A stretch of 64,000 nucleotides of DNA from Rhizophlyctis rosea (lineage: Eukaryota > Chytridiomycota > Chytridiomycetes > Rhizophlyctidales > Rhizophlyctidaceae). This document shows positions 23,484-35,181 of this stretch, piece after piece (positions within the stretch are counted from its first letter, which is position 1; each line of letters starts with the position of its first letter). The DNA lies in assembly GCA_027596075.1 (NCBI GenBank), contig JADGJC010000122.1:1-64000 (forward strand), given 5' to 3'. The translations under genes and the position numbers were made by a program. The notes beneath the pieces are model-generated. The model was not told the DNA's origin, searched no databases, and worked only from the letters and a program-made list of their open reading frames with translations.

Positions 23484-25355
23484 CTACGCATACAGATGTT
23501 TGTAAACCTCGTTTCTATCGAGCTGCCCCTCCTTTGCTTCCTCGGCGTCCAGCGCGTGCACATCACCAAATGGGTCAACATGCGGTTGGTCATCTTCCTC
23601 TTTGAATGCATTGGAAGATCTTGACACTGAGGCAGGGGTGGGCTTCTCAATTGTCGTTGCTGCGGTCAATGATGCTGAAGGTTTGGGACTAATGGATGTT
23701 GGTGGAGAAGACGCCTTTGGAGAGTCGAGATTTGCAAAAGATGGCCCAGCAGAAGCCTCATCAAAATTGATCAAGGTAGGTTCCGTGACGATTCCTGGCA
23801 AGATCCGCGGTGGACTGGAGGTAGAGGATGTCGCTGCTGAGGATGAGGAACTCTGTGTTGACAGCCATGTGGTTGACAGCCATGTGTGAGGAACGGTGCA
23901 AGACACGCCAAAATTCAATTTGCATGCTCTTACCCCAGAGTTCTCCCTGGAGTTTTGTCTCCTGGCGGCCTCCTGCCGGCGTGCCTCGGCATCTGCTTCA
24001 GACCGTTTGACCGCCAGCACTTGAGCGAAATGAGTGGCAGCGCGGTTCGCTTGTTCTTGTACTTCAATCAATCGAACTGAAATACAACTTTCGGTTGGTA
24101 TTCCCTGTCCAACGTTCCGCTCAAGGAGCCACTCCATAAACTGAATGCAAATACCTACCCACAAGCTCCTCATCTTCAACCTCACCCACCAACTCCGGCA
24201 GATTCTTCTGAATTGCCAGGCATTCTTTCCAATATACTTGCACCAACCGATTGTAACTGATATCGTCCTCGCTTTTATCCCACTTGGCAGCCAAGTCAAC
24301 TGCCTTTGTTAGCATGCTGACACATCCTTCAGCGACTATCAGATCTTCCTCAATTTTGCGCTTCCAATAATCCCACGAAACGGACTCGTTGGGGAGGGCA
24401 TGTCGGGGTCGCCAGGAAAAGGGGCCCGAGTTGACTTGTTGCAGAGTTGGTGGCGGAGCCGCGGGATGGCGGCCCGTGTACCCCACTGTGCCTGGTGACG
24501 GGAATGACGGGGTGCGAGTCGGGTAGGCGTAAGGGTTTGCATTATGTGCTGGTGGGGTGAGAGGTGGGGTTGGAGGGGACGTTGGTGCAATGGCAAAAGT
24601 GACACTCCGTTGGACGTCGGAACTGCCACGGACGTCCAAGCTGCCTCGTGTAGCAGGGCTGGGAAGTTCCACAGGTGTGGGGATAGGCTTTCCAAAAGCT
24701 ATGCAGATGTCTCGGTGGAAGATATTGAAAGCATAAACACCACGGACGGTGGTCATGGCGCGGCCCCAAGTTGGAGCTAACGACAGCAGAAGACTCTGTG
24801 AGGATGGGAGAAATTTCTGCACATTGGGAGATGTTGAGTATCAAGACAGGTGGAAAGCAAAACAGGTCAGTTCAGTTCTTACAGGATCTTTGACACAATC
24901 AAGGATGGAATCCATGTTATCGTTTTTCATGAATTCTTCACGGAAGAGTTCTTCCTTCATCAAGCCATCAATCAAGAGAATGGTGTTGCGTTGAGTGTCT
25001 TCCGTAGCTTTGGCTGTGGATACAGCCTCCTTGAAAAGTTTCTTAGAGGCGGCCATTGCAGTCCGTGCGCTGCACAAAAAACATACGCTTGATATCAATG
25101 GGTACATTCCAACACCTGTATGAACACTTTTACCATACCCATCCTTCTTTTCCCGAATAAGACCAATGGCAGTGGAAATGTGGGAGGCGTTTGGGCCCGC
25201 GGCCGGAGGTTCCACCGCCAGTGCTTGACCTAAATAATATCAATGGGGAGAACCTAGTGTCAGCTAATCAACTCTTGAAACTTCGATGCGCAATTCGTCA
25301 TACCAAGCACTTTTGGTATTTGAGAGCCTTCCGGTAGGAGGTTTTTAAGACCCAT
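23484..25355 (-). CDS. VHS/GAT-like clathrin adaptor, endosomal sorting (GGA/TOM1/Lsb5-like)
   Basis: Six exons (25355-25304, 25229-25139, 25069-24883, 24816-24159, 24076-23934, 23852-23484) join in phase to 499 residues. Residues about 20-145 are helical and follow the VHS pattern: RNTILLIDGLMKEELFREEF, then ILDCVKDPKFLPSSQSLL and LAPTWGRAM. A Pro/Ser/Thr-rich linker follows. Residues about 255-375 (KRKIEEDLIVAEGCVSMLTKA to EEARRQ-type charged helices) resemble a GAT three-helix bundle. The tail carries LINFDE, which fits the clathrin-box consensus (L-hydrophobic-x-hydrophobic-acidic), and VDPFGDV, with a DPF motif that binds the AP-2 ear. These short motifs support a monomeric clathrin adaptor for ubiquitinated or Golgi/endosomal cargo. 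The domain calls rest on pattern only. The start at 25355 is the first in-frame ATG of exon 1; it is divergent from the membrane-protein gene at 25924. Confidence 0.6.
23857..23886. repeat. 15-bp perfect tandem duplication inside an intron, next to the 3' splice site
   Basis: The unit gttgacagccatgtg occurs twice in direct succession. On the coding (minus) strand it lies a few bases upstream of the acceptor at 23853 in the last intron of the adaptor gene. Confidence 0.8.
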
Positions 25356-25923
25356 TCTGATAAGCGGGTTGATTCGAAGTATTCGATGTAGGGTTTGATA
25401 CTGCTACACACCCAGGTTGTCTCGGGTGGAAAGAGGTAGAAATAATACATCAGTTCCCCCTTTGACAAAAGCTCCCACAGGCGCTGCGGAAAGCGGGCTT
25501 TGGAAGTTTTTGGATCTCGACTTGCCCACCTTCCAAATGCGATGAAAATAGAAAGTGGCCCACGACGATTCCCGCAGCAATGTGAGACGAAGGTGACACT
25601 TGCAGCATCGTGACCCGTCCGGCTCCTTCGGACTGCTTCCTCCTGTGGAAGTGGCGCATGATTGTTGTTTACGTAAACATCACACACGAAAATGTCGCAC
25701 AATGCACAAACCTGGGGGGCTGAGCCACTGTCACCAATGCCCATGCCATCCGGATACCGGCACTGGAGCCTGGCAGAGCGGCAGCAATAGTTGGAAGATT
25801 CCTCACTCCTCGGCATTGGCTTGATAAAGATTTGGCCGGCCACCCATCCCCACCGGATGCTTCACCAGTCAAACTCTTCAACAGAACTACCCATAAACCA
25901 CAGCTATTAACACAATAACAACA
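25356..25923. other. Divergent promoter region between adaptor and membrane-protein genes
   Basis: A minus-strand open frame reaches across 25400-25843 but has no recognisable domain and ends out of phase with the adaptor gene. I see no separate gene. Confidence 0.5.
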
Positions 25924-26868
25924 ATGAAACGGTCTCGAGTATGCTGCTGCTGTATACCTATCAAGCCAGGAGCAACTGTAGTCACCCTGCTTTTGGTGGT
26001 AGGTGCTGACTGCCCTCAACAGTTGTCAGTCTTTCTTGCGCGGTCTTACCTGTTCCTTGTTGTCCAACCCAGATAGCGAGCGGTGCAAATGTTGTGTATA
26101 CGCTAGTACACAAAGATGACTGTATGTAAATAAACAAACTACCCTGACATTTCTCACTTGCGCATAAAACTGACTTCCTACTTTCACAACAGGGAACCCT
26201 GACGCCTTGCCCACATACACGAAATGGATATCTGTTGTGTTCGCGCTATTGAAGTTGGTTTTGGGTGTTTTGGGTGTTGTGGGTTCAGTCGCGGTACGTA
26301 AAAAATACATCAACTAGAGACGGTAGCTTGCTCAAACTGACACCACTTTGTGTGCAGGGCTCATACCGGCTGCTCTACTACTTCATCACTTCCTTCCGTA
26401 TCGTCCTCCTCCTCACTCTCGTTCGATCAATTGCACTCCCCCTCGTAGCTTTCATCCGGCGCGACAGTCTCACTAATGCATGCACCGAGTGGGCAACAGC
26501 CAACCCCTCTCTTGCCCCTCAAAAGCCAGACTGCAACACAGCCACACAATTCGCCACTGGTGTGCTGGCCACCTGGGCTAGTATCGAGTTTCTTTTTGAG
26601 GTAGGTTAAATACATCAGAATAACAAATTCTATTTGAAGATGTCAAAACCCGCCACTCAAACTATTGCCTTCATCGCAGCTTTGGGTGTACACCACTGTG
26701 TCGCAATACCGCCATGCACTTGCTGAAATCGGACCCTCTGTTTATAAACCCCTGGTTGACCCAGCAGCGCAACCTGTCCAACCAATGGGTGCGCCACCGG
26801 CCCCCATGGGGCAGCAGCACGCGGGAGGATACGGAACCACTTATGGCACATATCAACGATTGCCGTAG
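25924..26868 (+). CDS. Small four-helix integral membrane protein, function unknown
   Basis: Five exons (25924-25998, 26073-26121, 26193-26293, 26358-26600, 26680-26868) join in phase to 218 residues. The N terminus is basic and Cys-rich (MKRSRVCCCCIPIKPG), which may be palmitoylated. Hydrophobic segments follow: ATVVTLLLVIASGANVVY, then WISVVFALLKLVLGVLGVVG, then YYFITSFRIVLLLTLVRSIA, then FATGVLATWASIEFLFELW. A loop between helices 3 and 4 carries two cysteines (NACTEW, KPDCNTA) that could form a disulfide. The tail is Pro/Gly/Tyr/Gln-rich and ends TTYGTYQRLP. This layout resembles uncharacterised fungal tetraspan proteins, but I cannot name a family. The donor at 26122 (GTATGT) was chosen over an earlier GT at 26107, which would break the frame. 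Its stop lies only 43 bp from the XPA stop on the other strand. Confidence 0.75.
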
Positions 26869-26911
26869 CGAGTAGGATGGGAAAGCAGTTCCTCTGATTT
26901 CAGTGCTGCGC

Positions 26912-28218
26912 TTACAACGCTTCGTAAGACATTTGAAATCCACACGAAACGCACGATTTCGTGTACCTGTAATCAATATTGTGAAATATATGTCAATATT
27001 CGCGCGAAAGCCAAGAAAAAACCAATAAGCATGAAACGGCTGTGGGGCAACACATACCGATTGTTTCCTTCATCAAACTCTTCTTCCCCATATTCGTGCT
27101 GATGTTCAACTTCCGTAGCACGTGTCCAGGTGCTAGTTCGCGTCTTTTTGCGAAGTTCGTTCAACTTCGCCTTAAACTTTTTTGCCTTTCGGTCCTTTTT
27201 CTCCTTCTCTCGTCGATCGAACTCCGCATCCAGTTGCTCTGGACCCCCCCATTTTTCCCATGCGAAGGCCTCAACCTGATGAAACATGTGGGAGTTGTTC
27301 AACATGCATGTTTCACCATAATACCCCTTCCCATACCGCCAAAGCATGACATGCAATACCTGTAGCCTCAAATACAGCAACATATTTGAGTACGTGGATT
27401 TGTGAGGATTTGGTCGAATCCAGTGGGGAAGGCGGGATGAATCTCGTAATTCACCTATTAGAGCGCCATCAGAACGATGTTCAAGGCAGATTGAGGGGAC
27501 GTAAACAAACTTTCTGTAAGCAGATAATCCTTGCACAACGTGTCAGTTACGTGTATCGACAGCAGAAATTCAAGAACCAATCGAGTAATCACTCACTTCT
27601 CTACATTCCGTCTTCGTGAGCAAACTGTATTTGTCCGGCACTGCATCTTTACAAGCTCTGCAAACATATATGCTGAAATGTCGCCAATAGTTCAGATCAA
27701 GATTGATGGATTTGCAGGCTTCGCACCGAGCGTCTGGGTCCAGTCCGTGCTCGAGAGCTGACGGCCGTCGTGTGAAATGAGCCTTACTGAGCCTCTTGGA
27801 AGGTGGTGTAAGAATAGTGTCAACCTACCAGCATCAATATGATGGTTTTGCTTCTGCTTTTTCGCTTCTATGTTATCAGACTGCTGCTCCTCCAGGATGA
27901 ACCCGCCTTTTGTATCTTTCATAGTGCTGAAGTTGTATTCACCTGCAAAGCAAAATTACTAAAATTTTCCAATCATTGACTCAATTCCTTTGACTTACAG
28001 TAGTTTAGATCAATGACTCGTTTCTTCCTCTGGAAAGAAGTTGGCGCGGCGGAGGAGGCATCCTGCGGCGGTCCATTTGTTGAAACTTCGGGTTGCGAGT
28101 TTGGTGGAACTTGCAAACTTTGCTTTGCTCTCTGCGACTGTTGTAAGCGAGCTTTCGCAAGTTCTTTGTTCCGCGCTATGCGCGCCATGACTTCTGGAGA
28201 TAGTTGCGCGTCTGCCAT
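26912..28218 (-). CDS. DNA repair protein XPA/Rad14 (nucleotide excision repair)
   Basis: XPA verifies damaged DNA and organises the excision-repair complex in the nucleus. Seven exons (28218-27999, 27942-27829, 27757-27597, 27529-27511, 27454-27360, 27275-27058, 26966-26912) join in phase to 293 residues, against 273 in human. The zinc finger CEAC...CRAC has exactly the human C-x2-C-x17-C-x2-C spacing. Diagnostic stretches follow the family order: EYNFSTMKDTKGGFILEE, then YSLLTKTECREDYLLTE, then RPNPHKSTYSNMLLYLRLQV, then HQHEYGEEEFDE and a final CVSCG pair matching the human C terminus. The fourth exon is only 19 nt yet supplies the conserved DYLLTE. The acceptor of exon 3 could alternatively be 29 bp upstream with a different donor, changing about ten residues. 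It is divergent from ureidoglycolate lyase and converges with the membrane-protein gene. Confidence 0.95.
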
Positions 28219-28838
28219 TGTGAAGAGTTGGACAAGTTATTTCTAAAGAATATTTTTTCGAAAGCTGTTGAACAAATTAGTGTGAGAAGGTATCGAGAGG
28301 GAGAACAAACGGAGGTCCGGTTGTCGGTCGGTATAGGCGCCTTCCCCCCCGCTCGTGCAGAAGCAGCTGGAGGCAGAATTTTGTGAGGAGAAGGTAGAAA
28401 GGTGCGAAGCCTCGAAGCTGCCCGCGGAATTGAAAGTCTGTGACATCAAACCTTAGGGAGATTAACACATTCCGGATCTGGAAGGTGCTATTGCCACTCG
28501 AACTAAGCCACCACTCTATGGCTCACTCAAGTGATTTCTGGTCAGGATTCCAAGCCGGCAAGGTTGGCTGTCAGCAAGATTTGATGTCACGGACTTTTTT
28601 GACAAATGCAGTTGGAAGTTCTGCTGCGGATTCTGCTACGCCACCCCACGTTGTACGGTAAGATGGTGTATTTCGTAAGCAACCACCCAAAGCGAGTAAA
28701 GCGCGATAGGTACACTAAAACATCCGGATATAGATAGGTATGAGGTAACGCTCCCTTCTCGCTGGCCTGCTGGCCTGGACATTCTCTCTTCCGTCATAAC
28801 AACTTAATAGACCCTTTTTGAACATCGAAGCTAGCACA
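28219..28838. other. Divergent promoter region between XPA and ureidoglycolate lyase
   Basis: The spacer must serve both genes. A 73-codon plus-strand frame at 28440-28661 has no recognisable content and no splice partner I can justify, so I do not call it. Confidence 0.5.
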
Positions 28839-29716
28839 ATGGCTTCCGCCTTTGGACAGGCAAGAGTAGTTTCGCAAATCTTTGTGGAGCCCATTACCCC
28901 AGATGCATTTCGCCCTTTCGGCCAGGTCATTGCACCTCGTCACGATGCCTCTGCTGCATCTGCCAACATGGGAACAGCACGAAGGTGGAACTACGTTGCA
29001 AGAGTCGTCAACGTACGCAGTCCAATAGACATCTCACGACAAGTGCCTCAACAAGACGATCCCAAAATAGCCATTGTCGACAGCGCCTTGCCAGCCGTAG
29101 TCCAGTCCACCCCGAAACTGCTCCAACCACCCGCAAGAGCTAACTTGTGTGTCTTTTTATCGGTGCCTGCTCGATCCGATAATCAAGATATAAAGATCAA
29201 GATGTTGGAGCGGCATAAATACAGCACTCAGGCCTTTATCCCCATGTCCGGTGGCAGTGGGCTGGACGTGAGATATCTGGTGCTGGTATGCAGAAGTTTC
29301 CCGAAGGAGAAAGATTCCCGCATGATGCCAGATTGGTCCACGTTCAAGGCATTCATTGTGGACGGAACATGTGGGGTGAACTATGATGCAGGGTGAGTCT
29401 TATTTTCCAACATCATGCGCAATCGGGAAGATGGGAAGAACTTTGGCGGGCCTAAACAAAAACATCATTTGCTGAGCCTGATTTGACATGATATTCGAAA
29501 CCTCGGAAAACATTCTCACCAACTCACATCCTCCTCAGTACCTGGCACCATCCGATGATCGCTCTCTCCAGTCCAATCACATTCGCAGTCTTGGTACATG
29601 AACGCAACCAGGACATGGTAGAAGCTGACGAAGACACCGAAGAGGTCTTCTTGCCGAATGGCCAATTCATACAGATATATATGCAGACCAGTGCACTAAA
29701 GAAGGCCAAACTATAG
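28839..29716 (+). CDS. Ureidoglycolate lyase/hydrolase (allantoin catabolism)
   Basis: This cupin-fold enzyme splits ureidoglycolate to glyoxylate and urea, the last step of allantoin use in fungi (Dal3 type). Two exons (28839-29392 and 29539-29716) join in phase to 243 residues, a usual length. Family hallmarks seen are EPITPDAFRPFGQVI at the N terminus, KMLERHKYSTQAFIPM in the middle (the conserved ErH.ysqqaFiP segment), FIVDGTCGVNY near the splice site and GTWHHPMIAL just after it, which carries the metal-site histidines. The ATG at 28839 is the first that precedes the family N terminus. I see no other purine-catabolism gene nearby, so there is no DAL-type cluster here. The stop converges with the receptor gene 658 bp away. 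Confidence 0.93.
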
Positions 29717-30374
29717 AATTGCATATGCTCATAGCAATCAATCACTGTAAATAGTTTTTCGCATCTCCTCTACTTTTACACACACTTGATATTCTAAGTA
29801 CGAGTCGTTGCGCGTCATCCCTGAGGCCAAGGTTACTCCCCTTACACAATGAACCTTTCCTCGAACTCGAACCATGAAGTGTCAAGCGGCTCAATCCGCC
29901 CACTTTACTGCAGTTTCAATTCCCGGCCTCAATGACACGGACGCATCGAAAATATCATTCTGATGATGAAATTCATCGAACATGAAAATTTCCAGCACTC
30001 TCAGTTGCCGAATGAAATTGGACCTTTGATTTGCGTAGTCATCCGGCAAATTGGTGTTGGCAGGTACCAAAGAAATGTCCGCACTCGGATGCATTCTCCT
30101 CCATCTTTATCGTCACCAGACAATTCTGGAGAACTCCAACGAATGGCTGAAGGTACAGCTTCTGGATGTTATCCAGATCGAGAGCTACTGATTTATGTGT
30201 GAATCATCCTGTCTAAGAGTACCTCGCAGCAGAACCAATTGACAATGACAAGTGGAGTCGAAAGCTCCGAACGGTATATTGGGAAAAAAACAAAAAGATA
30301 TAACTGAGATTCACCGATCAAACAAGGGTATACTTCATCAAAAATAGATGAGATGCGCGCTCCACAGTCCATAC
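29717..30374. other. Intergenic region, no gene seen
   Basis: This convergent spacer lies between ureidoglycolate lyase and the receptor gene. Only short frames without recognisable content are present. Confidence 0.5.
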
Positions 30375-33300
30375 TCATACATCAAATCCTCCAACAGGGG
30401 AAAGCGCATTTGAGGACTTCACGACGCCTGCTTGCCCAGAACCCCTTCTGACCTGACCAGGCGACAATGGCTGCGAACCCTTCCGCCCAGAGGAAGACCC
30501 GATCATGCTCGCTTTTTGTTGCCTACTGGCGTAGGTGTGAGTTCCGCTGGACACGCCACTGTCGCTGCCACTGCCGCTACCGCCTGTTCCCTTCCTATTG
30601 TGCATGGTCGTGGTGACGGCTGACATTGCATCCGCGAAAGAGAAGATCTCAAAGGCGATGGCAAGCTTGGGGACCGCAAAGACTAGGACTGAGAGAATTG
30701 TACCGCAAATAGTGCCAAGAGAGATCATCAAGAAGATGGCGCTCGGGGACTCGATGATGGAGAGGACGGGGACGATCACAATCGAGATGATGGAAATCAA
30801 TGTGATGGCGGCAACAGTGAAGATGTTCTCGTTGAAGGCTAGAGTGGGCATCGTGATGAGATTGGGCCAAAAGTTATTCATCAGTTTGCAGTGCTACTTA
30901 CTTGATGCAACATTGCGGGTGCGGAAAGCGTAAATAGCAGCAAGCAAGATGATACCGGCATTCCACTATGGGAACGGATGAGACATGGGCACTTATTAGG
31001 AAAGGATGCAGGTGCTGCGCAACTTACAATGTAGAGGAGAATGGCCCCAATTTGACTAGACTGCGGGCAGCTGTTTTGCGTGACCGTAATGTCCGTCAAC
31101 GGAATCGTCTTTGTCCTGTACCAGTTGCTGTCATCCAATTTGAATTGAAGCACCTAAAAGATTGAGCGTGTTATGTGAACACCCGGGCTATTAAGTGACT
31201 GCTATAGTTGTGAGAATGAACGTACCAAACAGAAGACGATCTCGCCAAGCACAATGAGGGCGATGTAGCAGACCAGCTGGAAATCAGAAAGCCTGAAACC
31301 CGGGTTTTTGTTGCGGAAAATCTTGTCGACACGGTAGCTCTTCACGAGAAGTGAACCGAGGACCAAACCGAAACCAATTGCGAAGAACCAGTCTAATGAT
31401 ATACATTTCGTAAGTGCCGGACCAGATGATTCACAATTATGTCGATGCTACTCACATGTGCCGAAACACTGCAACCAGCTAAGCTCTCCGTGACGACTGG
31501 TGCGGATAATGACCGACGCCAGTGTTAATTCACCTCCAAAAAGAATCAACTGACTGAACATCCTCGAGGCGGCGCGAATGACGGGAGCATTCCGTTTGAT
31601 GGTGAACAGGACGATCAAGATACCGATGATGATCATGCAGGCAGCCGCAAGTGCCACCATCGCCTTGCTGATGCCCGATTCCGTACTGACAAACTGAGTA
31701 GGGACAGCGGCGACCACGGGAGCAGGGATTTGCTTGGAGTTGGGTAGGGCCACATTACAGTCCTGCGTAGAAAATTGTCAAAATTGCGTATCTGAAGGTA
31801 GTTGAGAAAGATTGACTGACCAAGTTGTCCTTGTACTTGTACATTAGCGTAGCCTTGTTGGTGGTGGGATCGTCAACCAGATAAGCTTCCATGTCGTCAA
31901 TGGTGCAAGGAGGTTTGGTGTACTCGTTGATGATTACGCAAGCGCGTTGCAACGCTTGTTTCACACTCATATTCTTATACAGAATGTCGTTGAAAGCGAC
32001 TTGCATGGGATTCTTGACCTCGACTTCACCGTAGGCATAGCTTTGAGCTGCAGGGGTGCCGACAAACATGGCATGTTCTGTTGTGATGATCGACATATGA
32101 GTGAGTATGATTCGATGTTGTGCGGTGTGAGCGCCCATAGCAGGACACCTACCGATAAGTCCATCATAGAAGGATTTGCCGGTGAGGTTGAAGGCTGGCG
32201 CATACTTGGCTGTCAGATATCCAGAAATACCACCGTAATTGCTCTGCCCGACCATGGGGCAGTTGACGTGATGACGAGGATTCCTTGCGAAAGCTCCCAT
32301 CAAGATATCGTACGCGCGTTTGGGGTTCTTGCTGCCCTTGCCTACGCCGAGGAGCTTTGCTCCAACATATGCAGATCCGGTTGGTGGATAGATTCTCCCC
32401 TGCATCCAAGCAAGAGCGACTTAATTAAAAAAGACGCCGCTTTCAGGAGCAAACACATTCAAGATGACTTACATATGTGTTGAAACTTCCATCGGGGTCA
32501 TACATCTTATCAAAACCAAAACCATACTGGGCACCTTGAACCTTGGCTGTGCCTGCAACGTTATCCGTGGCTGCCCCGAAACTGAACCGAGGCTCTTGCC
32601 GAGGATCATCCTTGGGTGGCGACATCATCCAGTTGTAGAAATTGTCAAAGGTGGAACCATAGGTGCCCCTCCACTGAAGTATAGATCCGCTGGCGTTTGG
32701 ATGCAATGCTGTTTCGTTGAGCCAAGACCAATCCGTGAGATTCCGCCAGTAAACGATCGTATCGTTCAAAGCTCTTTCCATGTTTGCATCAAGACCACAT
32801 CGTCCCGCGGCGTTGAGGACAGAGCCACCATAGGAGAAACCCAAGTACGTAGCCAGTTTCGTTTCCCAAACAATGCCGTCAACTTCTGCGGGTAGGGGGA
32901 ACAGGTTGTTGATGTTGCTGAAGCTGGCATTCGGAGTAGCGTTTTTCATCTTCAGGAGGTACTTGTTGAGCACCGTGATGTTCCATGCATCCCACCATGC
33001 ACCACCCCAAGTTGCAGCATTTGTTCCTGAAAAAGGGATGATAGCGAGCGAGATGAAAGATCCATTGTACGCGGTGACATCGGCTTCCTCACTAACCATC
33101 GGGAGGGTACGGAAGTCCGATTGCAGCGATAGTGGCCCGGTTCACCATCCATGGCTCGAAATACACGGCATAAGGGATTGCCTGTGGAAGCATTGAATCG
33201 AAGCAACGTTTCAATAGAAGATATACGGGAGGACGTAAAGAGATCACACTCACATAGTTAACTTCGGAATAAACGGTAAGTTTTTGAATCAATGGGTATA

Positions 33301-35181
33301 TCTGCAGTCACCGTAAATCAGATTAGCCTCATTGAAGTCCCACGCAAAAAAGTTCTCAGCGGTCCCTTACATCCATGGTGGCAAGATACCCGTTCGCTTT
33401 GAAGTAAGCCTGTTCCAAATCGGAGAGCGGGTATAAAAGATCACGTCCAGTGCGGACGATGCCCATTTGCGAATCCTTGAACAAGATATGGTCGGGACAT
33501 TGCCAGATAGGAGCTCCATTAGTACAGTTCATCGGGACGTAACGAAGGAAATTCCATTCTGTTAATCGTCCATAAAGTGAGTATCACTTCAAATCAAGGA
33601 CATGCCTATTGACCATTACACTTACCTTGACCATATTGAGGAGGTGGTCTGGTCCGGACGTGGAATGCAACTGTATCCATGCCGTTTTGTCGAGTGTTCA
33701 GCACATACGTAGCGTAAGCGGCGAGAGCATATGTTTGGTCATAGCGAAGGTCCGGCACCCACGCGACAAAGGTGTTGTTTGCGCCGGCTTGCGTTGTGTT
33801 TCCGATTTCGAAAAAGTCAGCATTGTGGAGAGCTGTACCATGTGTTAAGCACCGCGATTTGAGAAAGACCATGTTCCTCCTAAAACAAAACTTACTGCAG
33901 AGGAGTGCAGGGTGTGGGAAATAGTACGCACTCACACCCCCTTTGGTTGGCCAGTTGATGTGTTGCCACATGTCGTACGGTTGCCAGGTTTTGGAAATGG
34001 GATCCCATCTAGCCGATGATATGTTCATGGGAACCGGGATACCGACATCTGTGTCTCGGTAAGGTTGGATGTTCACCCCAATCAAGTCCTGGTAGGGCAT
34101 AAGGGGAACTTTGGACGGACATATCCACTGGGCCAAGGTGCCAGTGTCGGGATTCGCCAAGGTCGCGTTCATGGTGACAAACTGCCAATTGTCCGGCATC
34201 TGTGGCATGTCCGCTTGGACAGGATACGTGGTTTTGTCCACACCATCCGGCTGCCAGGTAAGGTTGAATGAGAGCGGCACGCTGTAAAATGTTGAATGGG
34301 CACTTACATTTCCAAAAAAGCCTGCAATGTACACAATGGAGTTGCCATTGGCAGAAGGTTGATTACTGCTGACTTTCAGGTTGTCCCAATTTTCTAAGAA
34401 AAGATACGCAAAATTAGATGCTGAATATTTCAAAGCGACTTTTATGTACACATACGTTGAGGAAACGTGGTCATTGGGATGACAAACTTCGCCCACTGAG
34501 TTGCCGAGATTCCATTGGCATCCGCAGTGACATTGATGGCCTTCGTGCCGACACCCAAGTTGCCGTAGCCCGCTATGTTTTTCAGTGTTCATTATTATGA
34601 AGAGATCATGCGTTATCACAGTGGACCAAAGCTTACTTGGATACATTGTAGTAGTATAGCCTACTTGAACCGCGACTCCTATTTTGGTATTGTCATAGAT
34701 GGGAGAATAGGTATTGTTGTTGCTGTCTGTTCCAGCGGGACCAGTCTGGCAGGACGTCAGCTTCCAGACTCGGCGTAAATTTCATGGACGAGCTCACATA
34801 CCATCACATAGAGAATAAGATACGGATATTTTTGAAACGGAACAACACTGAAATAATCGCTCGCCTTGTACTGCGCAAAACCACCGGGTTTGGCGATGAA
34901 CTGATAGATGATCAAGTCCGACATATTATCTGGAGCCGGAATGGATCCGTCCGTGATTTTCTGAGCACTAATGAGATTATAGGAATTGCCGGTGGCCTAC
35001 GACAGCAGGAATATGTCAGGATGCATGCAATCAATAGAACTTGACTCCATGGTGTACTCACAGTGATTGTCCCAAAGGCGGAACCACCGAGGATGAGCTT
35101 CTGCGTCAATGCTGCTGGCAAAAGGGCCAGCAGCATCAGCAGCAAAGCTGAAGGCGCACTTAACGCCTTCCACAATGCCAT
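30375..35181 (-). CDS. Family C (GABA-B-like) seven-helix receptor with solute-binding-protein-like ectodomain
   Basis: Seventeen exons (35181-35062, 34996-34802, 34745-34637, 34572-34456, 34393-33896, 33832-33626, 33558-33371, 33301-33254, 33181-33097, 33026-32473, 32399-32153, 32077-31821, 31762-31456, 31392-31226, 31153-31028, 30965-30902, 30838-30375) join in phase to 1250 residues. A signal peptide (LLLMLLALLPAALT) opens it. Residues about 27-345 are an Asn-glycosylated beta-rich region of no known family. About 350-870 resemble a bacterial extracellular solute-binding protein (GAWWDAWNITVLN, YTKPPCTIDD and the closing helices). Seven hydrophobic segments follow from about residue 905: MVALAAACMIIIGILIVLF, QLILFGGELTLASVII, FFAIGFGLVLGSLLVKSY, FQLVCYIALIVLGEIVF, AILLYIWNAGIILLAAIYAF, TLISIISIVIVPVLSII and FLMISLGTICGTILSVLVF. 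The Cys in CFGT and in QNSCPQ fit the conserved extracellular disulfide. The cytosolic tail is Ser/Gly-rich. Surface signalling through G proteins is inferred from the family. Confidence 0.85.

Noticed and set aside
33086..33253. Receptor intron extended to a later acceptor (gttagtgag)
   Set aside because: It would skip the exon 33181-33097, which keeps frame and codes AIPYAVYFEPWMVNRAT; a separate intron with donor GTTAGT and a polypyrimidine acceptor explains the sequence better.
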